64,000 nucleotides of DNA from Bin87 sp965262485 (GTDB lineage Bacteria; Chloroflexota; Dehalococcoidia; Lucifugimonadales; UBA3495). The stretch is from positions 3,100,001-3,164,000 of the forward strand of contig OZ253540.1 in NCBI GenBank assembly GCA_965262485.1, read 5' to 3'. The notes under the pieces are model-generated. The model was not told where the DNA came from and made no database searches. It saw only the letters and a program-made list of their open reading frames with translations. Shown here in pieces: positions 51,231-60,376 of the stretch (the stretch's first letter is position 1; each line of letters opens with the position of its first letter). The translations under genes and the position numbers were made by a program.

Positions 51231-54200
51231 ATGAAACAGTTAATCGCCGTCAGTGTCCTGATTCTGGCCGCTATAGTTAGCTTGGCCTGTGAAGGTCCTG
51301 CGCCTACGCCGGTTGCGCCTCCAGCGCCGGTATTGACCATGCCGCCGGCTACACAAGTTGTGCCCCCAATGCCCTCGCCTACGGCAACCGTTGCTCCAGC
51401 GCCGACTCAGACGCCCTCGGCTGCGCGTGCTCCAACACCGGAGCCGGCGCGGGAGGCCACGCCGGAGCCCACGCCTACGAGAGTTCCAACGCCGGAGCCG
51501 GAGCCAACTCCAGCCGGCGAGCAGATAGACTGGAACCCGTGTGAGTCTGACCCCGGGCTGGATTGCGGATTCGTAGCAGTTCCGGCGGACTACCGGGACC
51601 CGGAGGCCGGCAGCCTCAGCATCGCGGTCAACGTGCATCGGGCCACGTCTCCGGACCAACGGATCGGCTATCTGTTCGTGAATCCCGGCGGCCCGGGCGG
51701 CAGCGGTTTGGAGTTGGCCGCAGCCACCCGAGACGGAGCATTCACCGATGAGGTCGTCGCACACTTCGACATTGTCGGGTTCGACCCCCGCGGTGTCGGG
51801 GCGTCTGAGCCGGCATTCGCCTGTGGCGACCCCGGTGAGCAGATCGCGCTGCTGTCCACCATCGACGAGAACAGCGACACCCCTGAGGAAATGGCGGCCG
51901 GTGAAGCGGCCGCCATTCTGTGCATCCAGTCGATGGGGCCGGTGGGCGGCCGGCTGCACACCGAATATGTTGCCCGGGACATGGATGAGATACGGCAGGC
52001 CCTGGGCGCGGAGCAAATCTCTTACTACGGAGCCGGCTATGGATCGGCGCTGGGAGGCTGGTATGCTACGCTCTTCCCCGAGTCGGTCAGAGCTATGGTT
52101 GTTGACGCCGCCAGCAACGCAGTCGATTCAACCGCTACCCAAGATGAACGCATCCTGGAGCAAGTCGAGGCAGCTTCAGCGCTGGCTGCGGGTCTCGAAG
52201 CAGCGCTGATCGCCTGCGACGACCCGGTTGAATGCCCGATCTACAACGACGGCGACCCGGTGGGCTACTTCGAGCAGGCTGCTGCCAAAATGCACCTGGT
52301 CAACGCGGCGGCGGATAATCCCCAAGCCGGCGTCCTGGGAGTGATCTCAACCCTTTACGACAAGCTGATCTGGCCGGTCCTGTGGCAAGGTCTGTTCAAT
52401 CTCCACGAGAACGACGCCCCGACCTTCCTGGTCAATGCCGCCTCACTGAACCTGGGGGACGACCCCACCGCTGCGAGCTTCACTGCGCACGTTAATTGCC
52501 TGGACAGCTGGGCCCTCCAACCGGAGGTGGACCGGGCTGCGCGGCTGTTTGACGACGCAGTCACGGAGGAGGTCATCACGAATGAACTGCCCTTGCTGGC
52601 GGTCTTCGACTTGTCATTCGCCAGCGCTTGCCCCTACTACGACCAGTTCGCCCCCGAGCCCCCTGAGGCGCCGCTTGACGGCGGAGGAGCGCCGATACTG
52701 GTAATCGGCAACGACGCCGACCCGCTTACTTCAATCGATGAATCTCGAAAGTTCGCCACCGATACGCTCAGCAATGGCTACCTGGTGCGGACCTCCCACC
52801 ACAAGCATGTTGTCTATCCTGAAAACCAGTGCGTTAACCGCCATGTTCACCGAGCGCTGATTGAAGGCGTGTACCCCGCGGCGCGAGAGATCATATGCGC
52901 TCGGGACGACCCGGAGGCGGAGACAGCCGCGGCCGTCGGGCAGCCAGTCTTCTTCCTGGGACCGTGCGCCGAGATCTACGAGTGTGGAGCCATCACAGTT
53001 CCCGCAGACTACCGGGACCCGGAGGCTGGCATCATAATAATTCAATTCGCGGTGCACCGGGCCACTGCACCGGAAAAACGGATCGGCTATCTGTTCGTGA
53101 ATCCCGGCGGTCCGGGAGATCCCGGCAGAGCTTTTGCCTTTAGCGCCCCATTTGGACAGTACGCCGATGAAATCGTTGAACGCTTCGACATCGTAGGATT
53201 CGACCCCCGCGGCGTCGGGGCGTCCGAGCCATCCTTCGCCTGCGGCGACCCCGGTGAGCAGATCGCGCTGCTGGCCTCGATCGACGGGTACGTTGACACC
53301 CCAGAAGAAATAGCGGCCGGCGAAGCGGCGGCCAACCTGTGCATCCAGTCAATGGGGCGGGTGGGCGGCCTGCTGCACAGCGCCTACGTTGCCAACGACA
53401 TGGATGAAATACGCAAGGGCCTGGGGGTCGAGCAAATCTCTTACCTGGGATATTCCTATGGCTCGGCGCTGGGAGCCTGGTATGCAACCCTCTTCCCCGA
53501 GTCGGTCCGGGCGATGGTCGTTGACGGCGCGTCCAACCCGGTTGGCTCAACCACCACCGAGCAGGAAGGTGAAGACGAGGAAAACGGGGAAGGCATAGAA
53601 TTTGAGGCCAAGCTCGGAGAAGTGCTGGCCGCGTGCGCTGACCCGGAGTGCCCGATCTACAACGACGGCGACCCGGTGGGCTACTATTATCAGGCCGCCG
53701 CCAAACTGGACCTGGTCATCGCCCTGGCGGACAATAACCCCAGTGCGGGCGCGTTGAGCATGATCGGGGCCCTGTACAGCGAAGCGGATTGGCCTCTCCT
53801 GTGGCAGGGTCTGTTCGAGCTCAACGAGAACGACGACCCGTCTATTCTGTTCTCGTTAGCCGAGTTCAATCTGGGGGAGGAACCCGGCGGCGCAAGCTTC
53901 ACGTCGCACGTCAATTGTCTGGACCAATGGGCGCTGCATCCTGAGTTTGACCGCGCCGCTCGACTGGCCGCTGTCGATATGGTCGCCGACCATGACGACG
54001 ATCCAACTCCCCTCCTTTCGGCAACGGTAAGGAGCACGTCGGCCGCCGTCGTTTGCGACTACTACGACCAGTTTGCCCCCGAGCCTCTGGAGGGGCCGCT
54101 CGATGGCCGAGGCGTTCCCATATTGGTAGTCGGCAACCACAACGACCCAATCACTTCGTACAGCGAATCCGAAGAGTTCGCAACGGGGGTCCTCAGCAAT

Positions 54201-54347
54201 GGCTACCTGGTGGAGACCCGTCACCCCACGCACACCGTTTACCCTAAAAACCAATGCGTTAACAACCACGTTCACCGGGCGCTGATTGACCGCGTGTACC
54301 CCAGCGAGGGGAGGGTTTACTGCGAGCGGGAAGATCCATCGCCGTAG
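51231..54347 (+). CDS. Lipoprotein with two tandem TAP-like alpha/beta hydrolase domains
   Basis: About 1038 residues. The N-terminus is a lipoprotein signal (LILAAIVSLAC, C20 lipidated), followed by a Pro/Thr/Glu linker to about residue 100 and two homologous hydrolase domains (about 100-555 and 580-1035). Each has VPADYRDPEAG, RIGYLFVNPGGPG, FDIVGFDPRGVGASEP and a C-terminal TAP-like cap. Domain 2 keeps the nucleophile in GYSYG (S742); domain 1 has GAGYG with Gly269 instead, so only domain 2 should be catalytic, as a peptidase/esterase outside the membrane. The ATG at 51231 is chosen for its signal peptide and AGAGGT; frame upstream of it is not used. Confidence 0.85.
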   Translation: MKQLIAVSVLILAAIVSLACEGPAPTPVAPPAPVLTMPPATQVVPPMPSPTATVAPAPTQTPSAARAPTPEPAREATPEPTPTRVPTPEPEPTPAGEQIDWNPCESDPGLDCGFVAVPADYRDPEAGSLSIAVNVHRATSPDQRIGYLFVNPGGPGGSGLELAAATRDGAFTDEVVAHFDIVGFDPRGVGASEPAFACGDPGEQIALLSTIDENSDTPEEMAAGEAAAILCIQSMGPVGGRLHTEYVARDMDEIRQALGAEQISYYGAGYGSALGGWYATLFPESVRAMVVDAASNAVDSTATQDERILEQVEAASALAAGLEAALIACDDPVECPIYNDGDPVGYFEQAAAKMHLVNAAADNPQAGVLGVISTLYDKLIWPVLWQGLFNLHENDAPTFLVNAASLNLGDDPTAASFTAHVNCLDSWALQPEVDRAARLFDDAVTEEVITNELPLLAVFDLSFASACPYYDQFAPEPPEAPLDGGGAPILVIGNDADPLTSIDESRKFATDTLSNGYLVRTSHHKHVVYPENQCVNRHVHRALIEGVYPAAREIICARDDPEAETAAAVGQPVFFLGPCAEIYECGAITVPADYRDPEAGIIIIQFAVHRATAPEKRIGYLFVNPGGPGDPGRAFAFSAPFGQYADEIVERFDIVGFDPRGVGASEPSFACGDPGEQIALLASIDGYVDTPEEIAAGEAAANLCIQSMGRVGGLLHSAYVANDMDEIRKGLGVEQISYLGYSYGSALGAWYATLFPESVRAMVVDGASNPVGSTTTEQEGEDEENGEGIEFEAKLGEVLAACADPECPIYNDGDPVGYYYQAAAKLDLVIALADNNPSAGALSMIGALYSEADWPLLWQGLFELNENDDPSILFSLAEFNLGEEPGGASFTSHVNCLDQWALHPEFDRAARLAAVDMVADHDDDPTPLLSATVRSTSAAVVCDYYDQFAPEPLEGPLDGRGVPILVVGNHNDPITSYSESEEFATGVLSNGYLVETRHPTHTVYPKNQCVNNHVHRALIDRVYPSEGRVYCEREDPSP

Positions 54348-54779
54348 AGCCTGTTGACAATTAGCAAACCAACCCGTCACTCCTGCGAAAGAACGTCACC
54401 CCGTACTTGATACGGGGCAGGAGTCCAGAGAGGGTATGATGAAAGAATCAGAACCGTGATTAACGACTGCGGCCACTGGATTCCCGCTTTCGCGGGAATG
54501 ACGGTATTTGTCAACACGGCCTAACCGCTCACGCGTACCCGCTTTAACTGTCATTGCGACCCCGCACTTGATACGGAGGCGGCAATCTCGTCGCCGTAGC
54601 AATGGTGGTTTGGCGACGTGTGTTCAACCTCAACGAGATTGCCACGTCGCTGCGCTCCTCGCAATGACAGATTAGAGCGGGTACGCGTAAGGGCAGCGTC
54701 TTTGGATGCGGTGGTGAAAGGGGCGGGAACCGGACACTACCGGCGTGGATGCGCGCGGCCCGGGGATGCCGAGTTTTGG
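54348..54779. repeat. Composite repeat pair
   Basis: 54350-54524 is a long element beginning GCCTGTTGACAATTAGCAAA and ending GACGGTATTTGTCAACAC, with an internal CCCCGTACTTGATACGGGG hairpin (54399-54417). Its interior is in reverse order to the copy at 16731-16866. It is followed by a full TGTCATTGCGAC element at about 54550-54668. Remaining bases up to 54779 show no gene. Confidence 0.82.
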
Positions 54780-56183
54780 TCAGGGGTGTGACGTCAGGCG
54801 GGCGAGGCGGGTTTTGCCCCTGGTTCCAACCAGTTGGGCCGCCCACACGGTGCAGATGGACGCGAAAGACAGCCCGGCCGACACGAGGAATGCGCCCATG
54901 TAGTTGTCCTGCCAGTCGAACATCAAGCCGCCCATGATCGGGCCGAGGAAAATTGCCGCGCCGCGTCCCATCTCGATGAATCCCATGATGGTGCCCAACG
55001 CTTCGGGAGGGAATAAATCGGCGGCTTTCGCGCCAACGATGAGGCCGCTGATGCCGTCGCTGAGGCCGGCCAGGGCGACGTACACCACCAGGGGCCAGAA
55101 GCTGCCATCCCCCAACCAGACGATCAGCACTATCGATATGACGGTTAGTGCCGTGCCGACGGTGAACACCAGTTCGCGTCCCCACCGGTCGGAGGCGATG
55201 CCCACCAGCGGACGGGCGAATACGCTGACTCCGCCAACCGCGCCCATGGTCGTTGCGGCAATCAGGGGCGTGTATCCAGCCAACACGAAGAAGGCTACCA
55301 GGTGTACCCGCACCAGCTGGACACCCACCGAGCCGGTGACGCGCGTGAGCACCAGCAGCCACATGGCGGGTTGGGTCACGATTCCGGACATCGGGGGTGG
55401 CGCAACCCTGGTTCGGGGCCGGCTGTCCGGTGGCGATAGTGGGGCCGGTTGAGCGTCGGATGGCGTGGCAGTCTCGACCGGAGCGATGGGGGCCGGTTGG
55501 GCGTCGGTGGGCGCGGAGACAGCGGTCGGGGCCGCTACGGAGGCGGCGGATACGGAGGCGGTGGATACGGAGGCGGTGGCCGGCGGGCGTCGCTGGAAAA
55601 GGCCGTTGGGGAAGGTAATGAGCGCGAAAAATATGAAACCGAAGCAACGATAAGCCCAACGCCATCCGATGGATTCGGTGAGTATGGCGGCGAGAGGCGC
55701 AAAAATGGCCTGGCCGATGGGGTTGCCGGAATCGGCCAACCCGAGCATCCGACCGCGAGAATTGGGGAACCACGGGGCCAATGTGGCGGTCATGGAAAAG
55801 GACGAGATGGCGGTTTGCCCGATGCCGGCAAAGATGCTGTAGAAAAAGAAGAGCTGCCACAAATCGGTGGCGAAGCTGGAAGCGAACCAGCCAAAGAGGA
55901 TGCAAAAACCGGCCAGAGGGAAAAGTACGCGGGCTCCCCAGCGGTCGAGCAGCACGCCCAGGAAGGGTGCGGCCAACGCTCCGACGAGGCCGGCCGCCGA
56001 GAAAACCGCCGCCGTGTACGTGGCGCTGCGCTGGAAATATACCAGCAGGGCGTTGTAGTAAACCGCTTCGCTGTTTTTGGTGCCGCCCTCGACGGTAAGG
56101 TTGCCCAGGGAGAGGACGAAGATTGCCCAACCGTAGTGGAGACGGGACCTTGCTCCCTTCAACATAAGAGTCGCAGGCAACAT
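54780..56183 (-). CDS. MFS transporter with low-complexity central loop
   Basis: The 467-residue protein has twelve membrane helices: N-half LHYGWAIFVLSLGNLTVEGG to FGFIFFALITFPNGLF, C-half from MSGIVTQPAMWLLVLTRVTG. Loop 8-9 has GIASDRWGRELVF (MFS motif A-like). The loop between helices 6 and 7 is stretched to about 65 residues of Ala/Ser/Val/Pro repeats (TASVSAASVAAP, SDAQPAP twice) encoded by short tandem repeats. Substrate unknown. Start could be ATG 56183 or the inner MLKGARS ATG at 56165. Confidence 0.83.
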   Translation of the reverse strand: MLPATLMLKGARSRLHYGWAIFVLSLGNLTVEGGTKNSEAVYYNALLVYFQRSATYTAAVFSAAGLVGALAAPFLGVLLDRWGARVLFPLAGFCILFGWFASSFATDLWQLFFFYSIFAGIGQTAISSFSMTATLAPWFPNSRGRMLGLADSGNPIGQAIFAPLAAILTESIGWRWAYRCFGFIFFALITFPNGLFQRRPPATASVSTASVSAASVAAPTAVSAPTDAQPAPIAPVETATPSDAQPAPLSPPDSRPRTRVAPPPMSGIVTQPAMWLLVLTRVTGSVGVQLVRVHLVAFFVLAGYTPLIAATTMGAVGGVSVFARPLVGIASDRWGRELVFTVGTALTVISIVLIVWLGDGSFWPLVVYVALAGLSDGISGLIVGAKAADLFPPEALGTIMGFIEMGRGAAIFLGPIMGGLMFDWQDNYMGAFLVSAGLSFASICTVWAAQLVGTRGKTRLARLTSHP

Positions 56184-56309
56184 GAGGGACGCGGGAGCAG
56201 GCGGCAGGTTGGTGGCGGGCGTAGCACCCGCCGATTATACACGCCGGATATGGGAGTTGGACCCCTACCCTCGGCCTCTTGGATCGAGAGAGGGGCACGT
56301 CATTTTACA

Positions 56310-56411
56310 TCGATGAACAGGATGGACAGGATTACGGGTTGCGGCAGGCGGCGGGATTGCCACGTCCCTCGACAAGCTCGGGATGATCCTTCGACGGGCT
56401 CAGGATGAGCG
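56310..56411. repeat. Dispersed repeats before pheS
   Basis: GATGAACAGGATGGACAGGA at 56312-56331, then tandem degenerate GACAAGCTCGGGATGATCC and CTTCGACGGGCTCAGGATG units at about 56369-56407. Confidence 0.75.
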
Positions 56412-56467
56412 GAAGATACTCGTAATGACGGGGCGTGGGATGATCCTTGAGAACGCGGGGCGATTCC

Positions 56468-56497
56468 TTGACCGGGTGCGTGCGGCCTGCCTATAAT
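56468..56497 (+). promoter_or_regulatory. Sigma70-type promoter for pheS
   Basis: TTGACC (56468-56473), 18-base spacer, TATAAT (56492-56497). Predicted start about 56504, 60 bases before the pheS ATG, leaving no room for a T-box leader. Confidence 0.78.
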
Positions 56498-56563
56498 TTT
56501 TGTCGCCGCAGCGGAGTTCCAACGCACAATCCATCCGGCCCGCTGCATCCGGTTTGATGCCCC

Positions 56564-57625
56564 ATGCCTGAACCCACCACCCAGCAGCCATCGCCTGAGT
56601 CTGTCGACGCACTGACGCAGGATGCGCTGCGCCAATTGGCCGCCGTTGGAGATGCCGGCGCGGCTGACGAATGGCGGGTATCGTATCTGGGCCGGCGGGG
56701 TCAGTTGACGCTGCTGCTGCGTGGTTTGTCCGGGCTGGATCCGGACCTGCGTCGGTCGGTGGGTTCGCGGGCGAACCAGGCCAAGAACACGCTGGAAGAG
56801 GCCCTGGCCCGTCGCACCCGGGAGATTGCGGAGGCCGAACTGGCGGCCAGCGACCGGCTGGACGTTACCCTGCCGGGACGTCCGGTTGTCTCCGGTCGGC
56901 TGCATCCCACCACCCGGATCGTGCGCGAAATTTGCAATGCGTTCATGGCGATGGGGTTCAGCGTCGTGGAAGGCCCCGAGGTGGAGCTGGATCACTACAA
57001 TTTTGAGATGCTGAACATCCCGGCCGGCCACCCGGCACGGGATATGTGGAACTCGCTGTGGGTGGACTACGTAAACGAAGAGGGACAGCAACCGATGCTG
57101 CTGCGTACGCACACGTCGCCCATGCAGGCGCGGGTGATGGAATCCCAGGAGCCGCCGGTGCGGGTTGTGGTGCCGGGCAAGTGTTACCGCTACGAGGCGA
57201 CCGACGCTACCCACGAATGGCATTTCTACCAGGTTGAAGGATTGGCGGTGGCCGAGGGAATCACCTTTGCCGATCTGAAGGGTACGCTGTACGAATTTGC
57301 GCGCCGGGTGTTTGGCGAAGGCCGGCAGATTCGGTTCCGCTGCGATTACTTCCCGTTTGTGGAGCCTGGAGTGGATATGTCGATTTCCAACTTCCGCGAT
57401 CCGGCGACGGGCAAACGACCCATCAACCGTGACGAAGACTGGATCGAGATTATGGGCGCCGGCATGGTGCATCCCAGGGTGTTGGCCGGCGTGGGTTATG
57501 ATCCGGACCGGTACACCGGTTTCGCGTTCGGGATGGGGCCGGAGCGCATTGGGATGCTGAAGTACGGCATCGATGACATCCGCCATTTTTACAGCAACGA
57601 CGTGCGTTTTTTGCGCCAGTTTTGA
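56564..57625 (+). CDS. pheS: Phenylalanyl-tRNA synthetase alpha subunit
   Basis: The 353-residue class II synthetase subunit has the N-terminal coiled coil (about 10-95), LDVTLPGRP, then motif 1 region FMAMGFSVVEGPEVELDHYN, motif 2 GKCYRYEATDATHEWHFYQV with the ATP/Phe-site residues, and motif 3 GFAFGMGPERIGMLKYG. With PheT it charges tRNA-Phe. Length and motifs are normal. ATG 56564. pheT follows after an unusually long 136-base gap. Confidence 0.96.
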   Translation: MPEPTTQQPSPESVDALTQDALRQLAAVGDAGAADEWRVSYLGRRGQLTLLLRGLSGLDPDLRRSVGSRANQAKNTLEEALARRTREIAEAELAASDRLDVTLPGRPVVSGRLHPTTRIVREICNAFMAMGFSVVEGPEVELDHYNFEMLNIPAGHPARDMWNSLWVDYVNEEGQQPMLLRTHTSPMQARVMESQEPPVRVVVPGKCYRYEATDATHEWHFYQVEGLAVAEGITFADLKGTLYEFARRVFGEGRQIRFRCDYFPFVEPGVDMSISNFRDPATGKRPINRDEDWIEIMGAGMVHPRVLAGVGYDPDRYTGFAFGMGPERIGMLKYGIDDIRHFYSNDVRFLRQF

Positions 57626-57761
57626 TACTGTGAGTAGAGCCTGCGTCATAGTGACCCCCTTTAGCGTAATCGTATTGATCATCGCGCCTGCGAACGCCGC
57701 GTCCATCAGGAGGGCAAAGTAGTACCGTCCGGTTGATGCGGACCGTGCGCCACTGATAATT
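57626..57761. other. Gap inside pheST operon
   Basis: 136 bases where pheS and pheT are normally nearly adjacent. A 31-codon plus-strand frame from GTG 57630 (hydrophobic PFSVIVLIIAPANAA) and a longer open minus-strand frame both cross it. Neither has other support. No terminator hairpin with T-run is seen. Confidence 0.4.
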
Positions 57762-60191
57762 ATGTTCATCCCATTCTCCTGGCTGTCCCAGTACGTTGAA
57801 ATCTCCCTGGCGCCCGATGAGCTGGCCCATCGGTTGACGATGGCCGGCATCGAGGTGGGCGACGTGATAACCCGAGGTGGCTGGGAAAATTGCTTCGTTG
57901 GTCACGTGCGCTCGACACGACCGCATCCGGACGCCGACAGCCTGACGCTGTGCCTGGTGGATCCCGGCGATGGTGGTCCCGTTGAGGTGGTGTGTGGAGC
58001 GCCCAACGTGGCGGCGGGACAGAACATCTGCTTTGCCCGTCCGGGCGCTCTTTTGCTCAATATGCACACCGGGAGGCGCGAAGAGCTGAAACCCGCGCGC
58101 ATCCGGGGCGTGGTATCCGAAGGAATGATCTGCTCCGAGGCCGAGTTGGGTATCAGCGATGAGCACGACGGCATCATCGTGTTGCCCGAATCCGCGCGGC
58201 CGGGCGCTCCCCTGGACGAGGCGCTGGGTGATACGCTGCTGGAACTGGAATTGACGCCCAACCGGGGCGATTGCCTGTCCATCCTGGGGGTGGCCCGGGA
58301 GATTGGGGCCATTACCGGAAAACCCGTCAGCGTGCCCGATGTTTCCTACCCCGAAACCGGCCCTCCCATTGATACCGTAGCGCAGGTTTCCATATCCGAT
58401 CCCGACCTTTGTCCCCGGTACACGGCGTCGGTCATCACCGGGATACAAATCGGGCCCTCACCGGAGTGGATGCGGGACCGACTGGTGCGCGCTGGGCTGC
58501 GTCCCATCAACAATGTGGTGGACGTTACCAACTACGTGATGCTGGAGTTCAACCAGCCGCTGCACGCCTTTGACCTGGACACCGTAACGGACCGGCACGT
58601 GGTGGTGCGGCGCGCCGGCGACGGCGAAAAATTCACCACGCTGGACGGCATCGAACGCACGCTGACCAGCGACAACCTGATGATCGCCGACTCGGCTCGC
58701 GCCATTGGCATCGGCGGCGTTATGGGCGGCGCCAACAGCGAGATCACGGCGAATACGAGGACCATGCTGCTGGAATCGGCCACGTTCCACAACCTGAACA
58801 ACCGGCGCACCGTCGCTGCATTGAATCTTCGCACCGAGGCCAGCCTGCGGTTTGAGAAAGGGTTGAGCGCCGATCTGGCGCCAATTGCGCTGCGCCGGGC
58901 CACACAGCTGATTCTGCTAACTGCCGGAGGGGAGGCCGCCACCGGGATAATAGACGTGTATCCGGGCGGCAACCAAACGACGCCGGTTCCCCTGACCGAG
59001 AGCCGCCTGCGCCAGGTGTTGGGCATGGATCTGGATATAGCCCGCGCCGAAACGGTGTTGGCCAGCCTGGGAATAGCCACGCGCCGCACCGGCCCCGACA
59101 GCCTGGAGGCCGATCCGCCCTACTGGCGCAGCGACATCGCCATCGAGGAGGATTTGATCGAAGAGGTGGTGCGGATCATTGGTTACGATGATGTGCCCAC
59201 GACGATGCTGTCTTCCCCGATACCCTATCATCGCCCCAACCCGGACGCCGAGCTGAAGGACGGGCTGCGGGATGCCCTGGCGGCCGCCGGCATGGATGAA
59301 ACCATCAGCTACCCGCTGGTGAGCGCCGCCGATCTGGAGCGGCTGGAAATGCTCGAGGATGAAACATCCCCGTGGGTGCGTGTTGCCAATCCGATGTCGG
59401 CAGAGCAGAACATCATGCGGCCCACGCTGGTGGCGAGCATTCTCAATACGCTGGCCTACAACCAGGGCCACAACGATGGCGGGTTCCGTTTGTTTGAGGT
59501 TGGACGTACCTTTGATTACCGGGGCCGCGATCTGCCGCAGGAGACTGAGTGGGTGGCCGGCGTGATGACGGGTCCGCGGTACGGCGACAACTGGCACACG
59601 ACGGCAGACCTGATGGATTTTTACGACGCATCCGGCGCCGTGGCCACCGCCCTGGAACGGGTGGGACTGTCGGCGGTGTTCGAGGCCGTGGAAGGCCAGC
59701 TCTGGCACCCCGGACGGGCGGCGACTATTTCGGTGAATGGGCCGTCTGCGGAGGCTGCCGAAATTGGGACCGTGGCCCAATTGCATCCCGATGTTTGCGA
59801 CCGGTTCGGCCTGCGTCCGGAACCCGTGCTGTATTTCCAGATGTCGTTGGCCGGCTTGTCGGCGGCAGCGCGAGGAGGTGAGGTAGCGGCCAACCGGTTC
59901 CAGTCGCTGTCCCGTTTCCCGGGGGCCAACCGGGATCTGGCCCTGCTGGTGCCGACGGATGTGCCGTCAGCCCGGGTGCGGCAACTGATCCGGCGGGTGC
60001 GCCTGGTGGAGACAGCCGAGCTGTTCGACGTTTATGCCGGGGAGAACTTGCCGGAAGGAATGCGGTCGCTGGCGTATCGCATCCGGTTCCGCACCGCTGA
60101 CCGCACACTAACCGCAGACGAAGTAAACCGTGCCCTGAACGGGTTGACCCGGGTTCTGGAACGGGAAGTGGGGGCCACAGTGCGGGGATAG
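57762..60191 (+). CDS. pheT: Phenylalanyl-tRNA synthetase beta subunit
   Basis: The 809-residue protein has domain order tRNA-binding/EMAP-like fold (about 40-150: VGHVRSTRPHPDADSLTLC, VVCGAPNVAAGQN), B3/B4 editing domain (NRGDCLSILGVAREIGAITG), B5 domain (about 405-480), the catalytic-like core (HNDGGFRLFEVGRTF) and the C-terminal anticodon-binding FDX-ACB domain (SLSRFPGANRDLALLVP). Editing of Tyr-tRNA-Phe is expected. Complete and of normal length. ATG 57762. Confidence 0.96.
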   Translation: MFIPFSWLSQYVEISLAPDELAHRLTMAGIEVGDVITRGGWENCFVGHVRSTRPHPDADSLTLCLVDPGDGGPVEVVCGAPNVAAGQNICFARPGALLLNMHTGRREELKPARIRGVVSEGMICSEAELGISDEHDGIIVLPESARPGAPLDEALGDTLLELELTPNRGDCLSILGVAREIGAITGKPVSVPDVSYPETGPPIDTVAQVSISDPDLCPRYTASVITGIQIGPSPEWMRDRLVRAGLRPINNVVDVTNYVMLEFNQPLHAFDLDTVTDRHVVVRRAGDGEKFTTLDGIERTLTSDNLMIADSARAIGIGGVMGGANSEITANTRTMLLESATFHNLNNRRTVAALNLRTEASLRFEKGLSADLAPIALRRATQLILLTAGGEAATGIIDVYPGGNQTTPVPLTESRLRQVLGMDLDIARAETVLASLGIATRRTGPDSLEADPPYWRSDIAIEEDLIEEVVRIIGYDDVPTTMLSSPIPYHRPNPDAELKDGLRDALAAAGMDETISYPLVSAADLERLEMLEDETSPWVRVANPMSAEQNIMRPTLVASILNTLAYNQGHNDGGFRLFEVGRTFDYRGRDLPQETEWVAGVMTGPRYGDNWHTTADLMDFYDASGAVATALERVGLSAVFEAVEGQLWHPGRAATISVNGPSAEAAEIGTVAQLHPDVCDRFGLRPEPVLYFQMSLAGLSAAARGGEVAANRFQSLSRFPGANRDLALLVPTDVPSARVRQLIRRVRLVETAELFDVYAGENLPEGMRSLAYRIRFRTADRTLTADEVNRALNGLTRVLEREVGATVRG

Positions 60192-60376
60192 TGGTTATAA
60201 TACTGTATCGGCGAATGATACATCACGGCATTTTCAAATCTGTTGACCCAACCGGATATCCGGTATTTGAGTCCGGGAACACGCTCAGGCGGCGCCGGGT
60301 TATTCGATGACGGCTGATGCCCTGATTGCCGCCCTGCTCTGCACCTGCGACCGCCCAATCACTGGAGGCCAACGCC
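60192..60376. promoter_or_regulatory. Intergenic region with TATAAT before moeA
   Basis: A perfect TATAAT at 60196-60201, without a recognisable -35, lies just after the pheT stop and may start a moeA message. Nothing else was recognised in these 185 bases. Confidence 0.4.

Noticed and set aside
54544..56298. 584-residue minus-strand ORF
   Set aside because: Shifted frame of the MFS gene at 54780-56183, very Arg/Pro/His-rich and running through repeats.
56300..57850. 516-residue minus-strand ORF opposite pheS
   Set aside because: Antisense to a certain gene, with no family features; only the 57626-57761 part is kept as a question.
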